DNA of 54,531 nt from NCBI GenBank assembly GCA_037447655.1, contig JBBHKE010000411.1, positions 1 to 54,531 on the forward strand, read 5' to 3'. The translations under genes were made by a program, and so were the position numbers. The DNA is from Zygnema cylindricum. Taxonomy: Eukaryota > Streptophyta > Zygnematophyceae > Zygnematales > Zygnemataceae. Shown here in pieces: positions 35,450 through 53,491 of this stretch. Under the pieces are notes generated by a model, which was not told where the DNA came from, did not search any database, and saw nothing but the letters and a program-made list of their open reading frames with translations. Each line of letters starts with the position of its first letter. Position 1 is the stretch's first letter.

Positions 35450-36224
35450 GGCTGCGGCCCCATGTGGCTAAGTTCGGGTTTTTTTCTGTCGTTTTCCTGT
35501 ATAACTTAGCGCCGTACGGCCTAAGTTGCGACCGTACGAAGAAATTGCAAATTTGTAGAGTACAATTTGCGTCATTCTTGAACTTAGGATGTACGAAAAT
35601 TTGTCGTGTTGCGTTTTTTCGACCCACTGTCACGTCATTTTCAAACTTATCATAAAACACATCGGCAATGTGTTTTAAGCTAAGCAAATCCGTCTACACC
35701 AATCTGAAAACATATTCCCACGTGTGAAAATATTTTAGAAGCTTTTGACGTAGAAAAAAAGTACAGGGTTTGTTTGTTTTTGTCGGCTTGCATGTTGTAC
35801 GGTTCTTTTTGCAGGGGTCTCGACGCTGCAGTGTCATTTCACGCAAAGTTGAAAAGTCTGCGAACTTGAAAAATTTGCGAAGTAATGGCGGCCAGACGGG
35901 AGAGGTTTACGCAAAGGCATTTTGCACAGCCACTGGTGTAAGGCTCTACGTCAACGATGTCACGCAAAGACATGCGACATACCAAATCCGCAAATCGTTT
36001 CAAAAATTACGATGGTTTGGCGACGCTTCAAAAAATTCAAATAAATATGGTCGTCATCACAAATTGTACCGGTGACAGCGCAGGCGTATGTCGACGATAC
36101 AATTGTCACAAACTTAAGTAACAATTTAGAATGAACACATAGAGACACTTGAAATCCGGTCCGCCGGATCCGCGCTAAAATACAAAGTAAGTACGCTAAG
36201 TTACAACTACATAGGGCCGCAGCC
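35450..36224 (-). mobile_element. Tourist-like MITE, family 1 variant (775 bp)
   Basis: The interior matches family 1 in reverse orientation, but the ends are GGCTGCGGCCCCATGTGG and ACATAGGGCCGCAGCC, flanked by TAA (35447-35449 and 36225-36227). It is preceded by partial repeats of its own end region (CCGTACCGCGTAAGTTTC) at 35340-35446. Confidence 0.74.
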
Positions 36225-36313
36225 TAAGGAGAGGTAGATGTTGCGTCATCATCAAACTTAGAATAAACTACATGTTGTCGTCTTGTGTTCGACCCACGGC
36301 CACGCCAAAAAAC

Positions 36314-37019
36314 TACACCGTGAATCGCTCTTAGCGTAATACAAAATATAGCGTAATGAAACAATTACACCGAATCGTTATTAGCGTTGTGTACACTAAT
36401 TCCGTCCCGCTTTTTTTTTTTACTCTCAAATAGAATTATCCACACTATTTAAAAAAACCTAATTTTTAATTAGAATAGACGATTTCTTCGAAAATTTTCA
36501 AATTCCCAATTAGTGTAAACCACGCTAATTATTCATACACGCTAAAAAAACTTACACGCTAATAACGATTGGCGGTGTAGCGTACTTTACGGTAAATTGT
36601 TGTTTTTTCGGGTACACCATGATACTAATTTATCATGGACTCTAATTTGTAAACTGTTTTGTAAAAAAATTCGGCACATAATATGTCCACACTAAAACAT
36701 GTAGATGTACGAAATTGTTCAAATCGTACGCCGTCGCGTTTTTTTTACATATTCGTATGCCGGAAAATATTTACGCAATTATATATTATCATGTTTTATG
36801 TACTTTTAATTTTAAAAAGGTACGGAATAATACAGATCTGGCAGTCCGTGCACCACACTATTTAAAAGGACACTAAATTACAGTTATGAACCGTATTGAG
36901 CGGGGTACCTCAAATAACGTGCAAAAACATTTAGCGTACTTTATTTTATTTGAGAGTTTACCCCAGAAAAAGGGGTACCCCAATTAGCGTCATGTACGCT
37001 AATAGCGATTCACGGTGTA
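36314..37019. mobile_element. TA-flanked MITE, family 5, with a nested relative
   Basis: Outer ends TACACCGTGAATCGC (36314) and GCGATTCACGGTGTA (ending 37019). An inner element with ends TACACCGAATCGTTATTAGC and AACGATTGGCGGTGTA spans 36366-36579. The middle (36580-36655) matches the 137-bp copy at 15332-15468. Confidence 0.62.
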
Positions 37020-37942
37020 GTGTTGTGCATTGGTAAGGATTTGTCCATAACCGATATGGACCTTTTTTCGGGTACCCGGTAATCGATATATTGGTACGAT
37101 ATATCGCTATCGGTATTATCGCCGATAAATACCCGATATTTATTGGTTTTATCGGCGATAACACCGATATCGATAGCTATCGGCGATAATTGTACGGACC
37201 ATACAGATAAATGTACGGCTAGTACACTCAACTGTACGTGTTATTCCCCGGACGCGCCCTTCTAACAACCCATATCTACTGAGGTGTACCAATCAGATCG
37301 CACAAAAAGTACACAAAAAAGTACTGTATCCGCCATGAAATCTGTACGGTTTTGGTACGGATCCAGTAAACACGATGTACCTTTCACATCCGACGCTCTG
37401 GCTTTGTCCCTTTCTTCTTTGGGATCCACTGGGGACCTGCCACGTGTCAATCTGTTGGCATTTTGGCATAAGCTACCAAAAGAGCCATTCCGGGATGCCG
37501 GCAGTCACGCTGGCCGTCCTCTCGTATTTTCTCATTCCAAGTTGTCCGTTCGATTCCGGCGGCGCGCAGAATGTTATTTTGCGTCCGCCGTCTTTTTTCC
37601 GTTCCATGTTCACCAGTTTGTCAGTACAATTCTGTACGTTGCCGTAAAATTTATTTTCACTTAACCGGCCAACGTTTATGTGTTGTGCTGTCAATAATAA
37701 ATCGCAGTTAAACAAAGACGGAACAGATTCGTATACGTGGCATGCCACGCTATATATAGTAAATAATATAATAGAGTATGTTATAAAATACTATTGTATG
37801 CATATTATATTTTTTTTAAGTTATCGCAAATATGGAATTTGTTGGTCTCGGACCTATATATCGGGACCTCTGACCGTTCGATAACCGATAACTATCGGTA
37901 TCGGTGTTATCGCGATAAATTTTTTACCGATACACAACACTA
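37018..37942. mobile_element. hAT-like element with TAGTGTTGTG ends (925 bp)
   Basis: Ends TAGTGTTGTGCATTGGTAA and TTACCGATACACAACACTA. Dense CGATA/TATCG palindromes lie just inside both ends. No 8-bp duplication is visible. The left flank is a family 5 end and the right flank is family 1 sequence, so a deletion or later insertion has altered one side. Confidence 0.6.
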
Positions 37943-38220
37943 CAAAAAACGTCATCTTCAAACCTTTATTTAAATTTCATGGGCGATGTGTTTTAAAATA
38001 AAGTATTTTCTAAACAAATAGTAACACGCATTCGCACTGGTAATTTTTTTTACAAAAATTTCAAACGCATTCAAGCGAAGGAGAAAGGTACACTATTCGT
38101 TATGTTTTGTCCGTTTGCGTCCATCACAGTGCACAATTTGTTTTGTTTTGTCGCGTTTCGTTCAGTACGGATTTTCTCATTCCATGGGTCTAGAAATTAC
38201 GATGCCATTTCACGAAAACG
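37943..38220. repeat. Fragment of a family 1 Tourist-like element
   Basis: It resumes family 1 interior (AAAACGTCATCTTCAAACC, TTCAGTACGGATTTTC and GATGCCATTTCACG) directly after the hAT-like element. The rest of the copy is missing. Confidence 0.5.
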
Positions 38221-38790
38221 TGAGAAATCTCGGAGGGCCCCACAACAACCCGCACATGCCCGCACTCTCACGTAGCCTCACATTCATTCCTTAAAACTTC
38301 ATCACACCTTCAAACTTCACTATTCCTTATCCTTTCACGATGCGGCTCTACGCTGACCGGTGGGAAAGTGGAGAAAACATTTTTTGCCTTAAACAAATGA
38401 AAACCCACAGTTAACATTGTTGTGTTTTTTAACCCGACAAAGGCAAATAGTAAGTCTATTTTACTAACTCGTTTCATCTGAAAAAATTATCACGTTTTTA
38501 TACGCTTATAATTACCAAAATAATAATATAATTATTGTGCCTAATATTGGTTTTATTACGTCACATTAATCTACTGTGCAATACTTAAATTTGTCACTTA
38601 TAACATCTTTCTTCCGTACACACTTGTCAGCTACATTATTGGACAGTGAAAGGCAAGTTTTCACCTTCCAATTGGCGGTCTCGATTTGGTAAATCATACA
38701 AGTTTTTACAAAAAAACATGTTTTAATTGGAGAGATTGGCATCGTCATTGTAAGCCTCACTCGAAGCCACCAAGAACCTCATCACGAGCA

Positions 38791-39840
38791 GGCGTACCAA
38801 GGGCTCGAGGATCAGAGTGAGAGCACGTTATGGCTCAAAAGTGTGGGTTACTTGGAGACAACAAACTGTGCATTTATGTCTACTACAACTTTGAATGGAA
38901 TGCAAGAGCCACTAGGATTATAAACCACCTTATAGGAAATGTGAATTGTGAGTGTATCCGGCGTTAGAATTTTGTTTGTATGAGGTGAAGAAGGACTTAA
39001 ATGCATTGGAAATTGAGAAAGTTCTCATAGCTATGAAAAGCGTGTTATATCACCCATATATTGTTGGAACTCTTGTTGGGTTAAGCCAAATAATAAGGTA
39101 CAATGAGTGCAAACGAAAATAAAAAATGATTTTAATACGCATAACAATAAAGATATAGATGCTACATGGGTCAAGGCTTTTATTCCAAATGTGGCTTACA
39201 GTGAAGACTATTAAATGACTCCTATTTAACGTAATAGCGAAGCAAACTCGGAAGAAAGGGGAGCCTTGGAAACTAATGCACCGTAAGGTTATAAAAACTC
39301 GTCTTTTGAGGCTAAGGAGATGGATTAAATATTTGGAGAGCTACATGGAGACGATCAACTTCATAAGTGTCTTTATCACATCACACGGTTGAACAACGAT
39401 TGATCAAAAGCCTCTTGCTAACAATTTGACTATCAACCCCAAAGGTAACATGTTTCTCATGGCGGTTGACACTAGAGGGGAGTACTAAGATGTTGAATAT
39501 GTTTGTAAAGTGTTAGACAAAGGAGTTGCTGCAATAGTGGTAAAGCATGTGGTGATGGTTGTGACTTGCTCATATGAATAAAGGAGATACGTCACTCCTT
39601 ATGAATAGGTACCCTTCCCTCACGTGGACACCATACGCTACAAAAGTCTTGGGCCTGGTGATGGAGGATTAGGGCAAAATGGCTTTTATTTAAACACCTT
39701 ATGAGAGGCAAATATAATTTTGAGATTCGTGACAGACCATAACATGAGTGTAGCCATACTCAATAAGCTATATAGACTCACGCTTTGGAGAGACCAAGTT
39801 CGCAACAAATTTTGTCATGCTTTAGAGGTTTTCAAAGGTG
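38791..39840 (+). pseudogene. Decayed hAT transposase (BED plus DUF659-type) relic
   Basis: Pieces in shifting frames with stops resemble plant hAT transposases in the right order. A BED-like part lies at about 38791-38970 (ATRIINHLIGNV, with Cys/His remnants). A DUF659-like part lies at about 39336-39590 (NPKGNMFLMAVDTRGEY, then a stop, then DVEYVCKVLD and VVKHVVMVVT). YPSLTWTPYATKVLGLVMED at about 39609-39670 corresponds to the usual WTPCAAHCLDLxLED motif. GFGETKFATNFV near 39783 corresponds to TRFATNF. Stops and frameshifts are many, so the gene is dead. It could be the remnant of a source for the hAT-like short elements on either side, but end sequences are not shared in any way I can show. 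Confidence 0.7.
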
Positions 39841-40439
39841 AATGACAAATTTCAGCACGTACGATTTTGAAATGTTGATAAAAACGCCTACCTTACTTTG
39901 CACCCGTACGTTTACGTACAGTATCCGTATACGTTCGTAATTTTTAGGGTTAGTTAGGGGAACATTAAGGTTTTAGGGTACATTTTCCTACGTTTCATTA
40001 CAACTGCATTACATTTTGCGTGCATATAAGCAGATTGGCAATTTCCCCCCGTATCATTTAGGGTTATTTGTTTAGGTTTTTTATGGTACATTCTTCTACA
40101 TTTCCGTATATTTTAGTACAACTGCGTTTTTATTTTTTGTACATCGACGTATAGTGACCGTACATTTTTGTACTTTGTAGGGTTATTTAAGGGGTGTTTT
40201 TTTTATTGTACATTTCCCGTACATTCCCATGTATTTAAGTACAATTGCTTTAGATTTTTCATACTTTTAGGGGTTGATAAACAATAAGAAATTTACGAAA
40301 AGTATGAAATGGACGAATATTACGTAGTTTCGTTAAAAAGTCGAAATCCATACGATTTGGATAACAGCGTCGTGACTGTTCCCGAACCGGCATGTTGTAT
40401 GACCTCGCGTCTATGGAAACTGTACGTTGGAATGTCAAC
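39841..40439. other. Gene-free stretch after the hAT relic
   Basis: T-rich, with repeated TACATTTCCGTA and TTTTAGGGTTATTT phrases. No gene or element ends were recognised. Confidence 0.35.
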
Positions 40440-40595
40440 TTAGGGTGAAGTTCCATTAGGACATTTTGTAATTCTACGACCAACATTACAAAATATTATT
40501 ATTTGAGCGAAGTTGCATTGCGCAAAGTCTGTGATCCACGTGTTAGCGAAAGAGTGGTGCCACAAATTTGATATTGAAAATAGTCAACGATTTTC

Positions 40596-41440
40596 TAGTG
40601 TTGGGTATCGGGTAAATTCATATCGCGATAATCTCGATATTCGATATATCGAATATCGATCGAGCAAACTCTTCGATATATCGTACCGAGACCAACATAA
40701 ATTATCGCGATACATATCGCGATATATAGTGTTTTTTTAATTATAATATTTTATATTTTAATAAAAAATGCTATTTTAGCGAGAAAAAATAATTGTCTGA
40801 TACACCTTGTACGACGTGATTTTCGTTCCGTGACTTAAAGGTAGACGCCGCAAAACCTAACCGACAAAAAAGTACAAATTATGTAATTCATATGATTACT
40901 TATTTGGGGTATGGTTACACGAGAAGGTCTTTGTAATAGTACGGACAGCAAACTTTTTGTATTACAGAGGCCTCGATTAACATCGCGTATCTTCTGTAGA
41001 CAAGTTTTTACATACGTGTTTTGATTTGAGTGGTTCCTTGTAAATTAGACGATCAAATTTCTAAAATCGTCAAAGATTTGAGAACCGACCATTTTCGTAT
41101 GGAAATCCGTACTTGCGTATTATGTACGTGTACTTCGCAAGTGTACCGCATCAAATGTACCTCACAAATCTTCACTCTGTTGACTTTCAAGAAAAAAACG
41201 TATTTCTTTTCGGCAAAGATTTTACGGTCACCTTGTCCGAAGGCAAGTGACTTTGGAGACGTGATTTTTTTTTTTTGTTTGAATGCCTCGATATATCGCC
41301 GATACGATATATCGACTATATATCGGCTAACTACCACGATTTTTCGATAATAGATATATCGAGGCGATACATCGATTATCGGATTCCTAAATTTCGGTGC
41401 ATATCGAATATCGGCAAGTGGTCCTCGATACCCAACACTA
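40596..41440. mobile_element. hAT-like non-autonomous element with 8-bp TSD (845 bp)
   Basis: Terminal inverted repeats TAGTGTTGGGTATCG and CGATACCCAACACTA, with a perfect 8-bp target duplication CGATTTTC (40588-40595 and 41441-41448). Clusters of GATATATCG/CGATA lie at both subterminal regions. The interior (about 40920-41260) carries inverted family 4 sequence. Confidence 0.82.
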
Positions 41441-41677
41441 CGATTTTCACACCGACCAAAATACTTAATTTGCGTACCATATACGTGTGTACCAGGTTAT
41501 CGTTCAACACATAGATGTCATTTTCGCATAAAACGCACGGAGTAAACTAACGAATACTACGTAGAGTGCGCATAAAACAATTTCAATTTTTATAAAATTC
41601 ACATTAAAACTCGTAATTTTTTTTTTACTATCAAATTTCAATTTTTTTAAATATTTAATATCTAAAAAAACTGAAAA

Positions 41678-42300
41678 GTGCAACGAACTAGCGGCGAGCG
41701 GCGGAATTTACGACATCTCCAACGGCGACTTCCTTATGAAGATGGAGTGGAGGACAGATAAAAATAAGCGCGCGCAAATCAAGCAAAACTGAAAAGTTGA
41801 AAAGTACAACGAACTAGAATCGAGCGGCGTAATTTGAGGCGTCTTCAACGACGGCTTCCTTCTGAAGACAGAGTGAGGACAGATAAAAATACGCGCGCGC
41901 AAATAAATAAAAATGAAAAATTCGAGAAGTGCAAAGAATGAGCGGCGAGCGGCGGAATTTACGGCGTCTTCAACGACGGCTTCCTTCTGAAGACGGAGTG
42001 GAGGACAGATAAATATACGCACGCGCAAATAAAAAAAGTTGAAAAATTTAAAAGTGCAACGAACTAGAGGCGAGTGGCAGAATTTACGACGTCTCCAAAG
42101 ACAGCTTCCTTCTGAAGACAGAGTGGAGGACAGATAAAAATACGCGCTCGCAAATTAGAAAAAACTGAAAATTTTGAAAAGTGCAACGAATTAGCAGCGA
42201 GCGGCAGAATTTACGGCGTCTTCAACGGCGACTTCCTTGTGAAGACGGAGCGGAGGACAAACCTAATTAAGCGCTTGCAAGTCAAACGTCTATTTTTTTT
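41678..42300. repeat. Tandem array, about 126-bp unit, five units
   Basis: Units start at 41678, 41804, 41929, 42054 and 42181. Each carries GTGCAACGAACTAG, then GGCGTCTTCAACG and GAGTGGAGGACAGATAAA. Antisense frames across it are repetitive and not credible. Confidence 0.8.
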
Positions 42301-43025
42301 TTAATGTCCGCACAAATTTCCGTAGTGTGAAACGTACGAAATTTACGAAATTTACGAAACAAGCGAATACTAAGTAGTTTTCGGAAAAAAAGTCAAAATC
42401 CGTACGAATAGGACATCTATGGCTCAACACAACTTTTGTACTCTTTGCGGATGCCTTGTCAAATAACACCTCATTTTTTTAGGGTTCCTGTTTTTACGCG
42501 TGACGAATGAGCGCTGGCAGAAATAGGGTGACGAATCGGCGCTAACAAAATAGCGTGACAAAAGTGCGTTACGAGATTTCGTTTGTATTTTCTGTTGGAT
42601 TTTTGAATGCGTATATCGTGTGCGAAATTTGTTGATTTCCGTTGGTTGCCATCTTGACACGTATGCTCACTATCCAGCGTGTCGCGGCTCAAAAATTTAT
42701 GTAATTGGTGATGTACTCCGCGAGGTACATTACCAATTACAGAAACTTTCGAAGCGAATGCTTCGCGAAAGAATATCCAACGGTCAATGTTAATTCCCAT
42801 ACTTTTGGAGAGTATTGGCAAGATTCTTTGTAATGTTGTTTTCTGCATAAAAACAAAATAAAAGGTTCGTCATAGTACGGAGAGGTCCGAATTTGTGTAA
42901 ACAACCTCACTTTTCGTCGAATGGAACTTCACCCTTAGCTACATACTCTGTGACTTTCGTCACCCACATTGGTTCCTAAAACCTCCACAATTCCACACGA
43001 TACGCTATCGTAATTGGCGGCGAAA

Positions 43026-43242
43026 TCGTATAAGTAAAGTAGGAGCGAAATCCTTTAAGTAAAGTACTAAATTACAATACAGTACATATTAAAGTAGGCG
43101 CGAAATCGTGCAAGTAAAGTAGGCGCGAAATCGTGCAAGTAAAGTAGGCGCGAAATCGTGCAAGTAAAGTAGGCGCGAAATCGTGCAAGTAAAGTAGGCG
43201 CGAAATCGTATAAGTAAAGTAGGCGCGAAATCGTGTACTGTA
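43026..43242. repeat. 25-bp tandem repeat, about six good units
   Basis: The unit is AAGTAAAGTAGGCGCGAAAT plus CGTGC or CGTAT. Clean units occupy 43091-43242, with degenerate ones before. It lies just outside the right end of the family 3 element and just before a family 5 element. Confidence 0.82.
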
Positions 43243-43303
43243 GCGCGAAACCGTGTATTGTACTTAGGCGCGAAATGGAAGTAGGAATGAAATCGTAATA
43301 CGC

Positions 43304-43919
43304 TACACCGCGAATCGTAATTAGAGTAAATAACGCTAATTCGGTCGCCCTAAATTTCGACTCAATCACCTTAAATATATTAAATAATTATATTGTTTCA
43401 TTATTCTATTTAAGGTAAGGCTTAATTAGCGTAAAAAAATATAATATAGGTTTGTTTTAAAAGTGTGGAGTACGGACGACGTTCGACCGTGCAAAACTGT
43501 ACTTTTGTAAGTAAAAAGGTACAAATAATGATTTAATAGAATCACGCTCACGTGAAATCATACTAAACAAAAAATCAATCACATCGGAAAAAAGCCGTTC
43601 GCATAACTCTCGTCCGTCGACAGCATCGTCGTCAGTGTGAACATTAACTGACATTCAGCGCGACAAATTGTTATAACGTCATAATGACGTCAAAACTATA
43701 CGGACTGACAGATTTTGTGTATATTCGTAATTTAGTGTTCATAATTTCAGCGCGGATAATTAATGCCGACATAACCCAATATAGAGTACTTAAATAAATT
43801 AGAGTGAGCTTCCTCCGTGAAAAAGTTCTATCACATAAATTAGAGTTCATTACTCTAATTGTTTTTTTTGGTTTTTTTACTCTAATTTTTTCATTACTAT
43901 AATTACGATTCGCGGTGTA
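43304..43919. mobile_element. TA-flanked MITE, family 5 long form, inverted copy (616 bp)
   Basis: Ends TACACCGCGAATCGTAATTA and TAATTACGATTCGCGGTGTA style. It is the reverse-complement relative of 15926-16546, sharing AAAAGTGTGGAGTACGGACG-type interior. A long antisense frame at 43671-44237 runs out of it into unique DNA and is not a gene. Confidence 0.68.
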
Positions 43920-44280
43920 CTGTACCTTTCGGGTACGGAAATCACACTCTCTCAAGTTTGTCTTTAGGTTTTTTGTCGCGTTGTTTATATTCAGATTCTG
44001 AGTCGATAACGAAGATTCTGGTGGGTCGATGTAAAAGTTCCGCACGTGCATTCCCAAACTCCCCATCCTTCGCGCGGCTGATAACAGATTCCATTCTAGT
44101 GGCAACGCAGTACAGGGAATCGTGGCTGTCAGTATATGCACATGTAGTGACATAGGTTCATTGGCTATCCGCCGTAAGACACTGTACAGGATAAACCTAC
44201 AGGTTTGACGTCGCCACGTGGAGCCTAGCTGTAGCATTCTTTATGTGCCGCTTCTTTTCATTTCAATGCTGAACGATTCC

Positions 44281-51588
<7,308 letters not shown>

Positions 51589-53491
51589 ATTAAAATTATT
51601 GTTTGTTTATCTCTTGATTGATTTCTTTCTTGATCCCTTTCTTGAATGTAGCTTTTACATTGCCACTTTGTTATTGTTGTTATCTTGTTTGAAATGTCTC
51701 AGTTAGGCTTTTCTCATCTTAGTGCTGATATCGTAAGAGAACCCCAGGATATATTAAAATTCACGATGGTAAACCATCTGAGTCCGGGGGTACAAAAGGG
51801 GTGGCATGGCCGAAACTGAAAAAGCTACCAGCAAAGGAATAAAATAACAGCACAACAAAAACAAAAACAAAAAGAAAACAACAACCAGGAAAAACTCAAA
51901 ATGAAAAGCACGACAATTGACAAAGCCAGAACTACAACCCCAACCCCAACCTAATTAAATAACTACGAAAAGCAACCCCGTAAGTCCCCCCATCCTGGGG
52001 AACCACGTTGAGGGAGTTCCGGAACCTGGTGACGATCCCTAGCAGCAACAGTCGATCGAAGGAGAATAGAAGCTTGCACTCGTTGTAAAGCCATCTTCTT
52101 TCCTTTTATCTTTTCATGGTTTTAAGTGGTATAGACACAGTTGTCACCAACCATCATTTTGACTATAGACTCTCTATCTCTCCCTCTCTATCCTGAATAT
52201 TCCAGTTTGTTTAAGTTGCTACTGGCAGGAAACATGTTTTCTTGATGCCACCAATGCGTCTTGGAAGCTCCTTGCAGAAAACATATTTTGCAGAACCCAT
52301 GGAACCAGTAAAATCAAAACCGCTAATCCAACAAATAGCAGACCGTTTGCCAGGTGAATCACTATTAGCGTTAAGAAATAGTTGGTTTGACGGTGCTAAT
52401 ATTATCTTTTCTCATAAAAAAGAAATCCATTAGCATTAATATCGCTGCTTTGTTGTCAAAGGATAAAAAAAAGTTTCTGAAAATGCCAGCCACCCGAAGA
52501 AGTAGCATACAGCAATAATTGTTTCACTAAAAAGAAGCGCTGGCGTTAACCATGTATGAAATAGTGAAATACGCAAGGTTGAAAGTCGGCAAAATTTAGT
52601 CGGGGGACAGGATGACATACTTGTCACCTTTAACAATTCCCCGACAGCTAGATTTGTTAGAGGGTAAGCTTGGTAATTATACAATTTCTACATTTATTTT
52701 TGGCTGTCTGTTTGTCATTTTCTGTTTTCAGAATTTTGTTTTACCCTTATTTGGTCATGAGTGACAATTTTCATCTTCCGTTTTTGCATTTTCCCTGTCG
52801 CTTCCTTCAATACACCATTGCATATTTTTAATATCCCCACTATTTTGCAGATAAGTCATATCGATATGGTACTCATCTGAAAGTTGGTGAAATTGACTTA
52901 TGCTACCGAATACAGTCATAAATAACAAAATTGTTCAAAAAAACAAAAAAAATCAGAGCTGTTAATTGCTTGGAAGAATTAGCATCAGCTTCTATTCTTC
53001 TCAAAATAACTGTTGTTTAATAGTCCGTTGTTCGTGTCATCCAAGCCCTCTTCTCTCTCTAAAATAAAACAATACAATCCTCCTTTTTTGCCTCCTTATA
53101 TCTACAAAATCACAAGTTCTCTGGAAAGAAAATAAATTTCCTTTCAAAAACAGCATTGAAGATGTGACTTTTCCCTGTACAGAATTCTTCACTGCAGACC
53201 CTGTTTATCATCTACCAACCACAGAAAAATAAAAGAAAAAAAAAATTTGAGGTTCCACGTTGTGAATTCACTTGAACCTATGTGATCCTACAAGAATAAC
53301 AAAAACTGAGAAATCGGGCTCGAATTTAGTCCAATTTTTCAGGGTACAATCACCTCTTGAAGTAGTATTTTCACTCGCCTCTCCTCTCACCGGAAGAGCT
53401 CGTTTCCATATCTTCTCTACCACGTGTGACAATTGTCGCACGAACAAAAACAGAGATACTAATTCAAATTTCATACAAAATTTCGGATTAT
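51589..53491. other. Intergenic between two convergent genes; a repeat copy and no further gene
   Basis: About 51764-51990 is a diverged copy of a dispersed repeat beginning GATGGTAAACCATCT (also at 14344 and 17053), with GTACAAAA and ACTGAAAAAGCTA phrases. About 52355-52440 carries a family 5-like fragment (GAATCACTATTAGCGTTAAG). 53370-53460 is a decayed copy of the next gene's last exon. No other gene is supported. Confidence 0.45.
53370..53460 (-). pseudogene. Decayed fragment of the 2,4-dienoyl-CoA reductase last exon
   Basis: It corresponds to the codons around VRQLSRVVEK and PAGGEASG in the real exon (here VRQLSHVVEK and PVRGEASEN) but lacks the first half and the SRL stop context. It is placed just downstream of the real exon in the same orientation. 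Confidence 0.65.

Larger units (their letters stand above)
40443..42934. mobile_element. Tourist-like element, family 3, large composite (2,492 bp)
   Basis: Left end GGGTGAAGTTCCATTAGG, right end ATGGAACTTCACCC, flanked by TTA (40440-40442 and 42935-42937). Inside are a complete hAT-like element, inverted family 4 fragments, a five-unit 126-bp tandem array and an inverted copy of the family 3 interior (42474-42930). The size suggests growth by nested insertion rather than an autonomous element. Confidence 0.65.

Noticed and set aside
41675-42060. Antisense frames with repeated ARIFICP-like peptides
   Set aside because: They follow the 126-bp tandem repeat and have no other support.
43026-43242. 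Regular 25-bp direct repeats that resemble a CRISPR array
   Set aside because: Units are contiguous with no unique spacers, and the genome is eukaryotic.
43671-44237. A 188-residue minus-strand frame
   Set aside because: Half lies in a transposable element and half in unique DNA upstream of the candidate gene; no domain or splice support.
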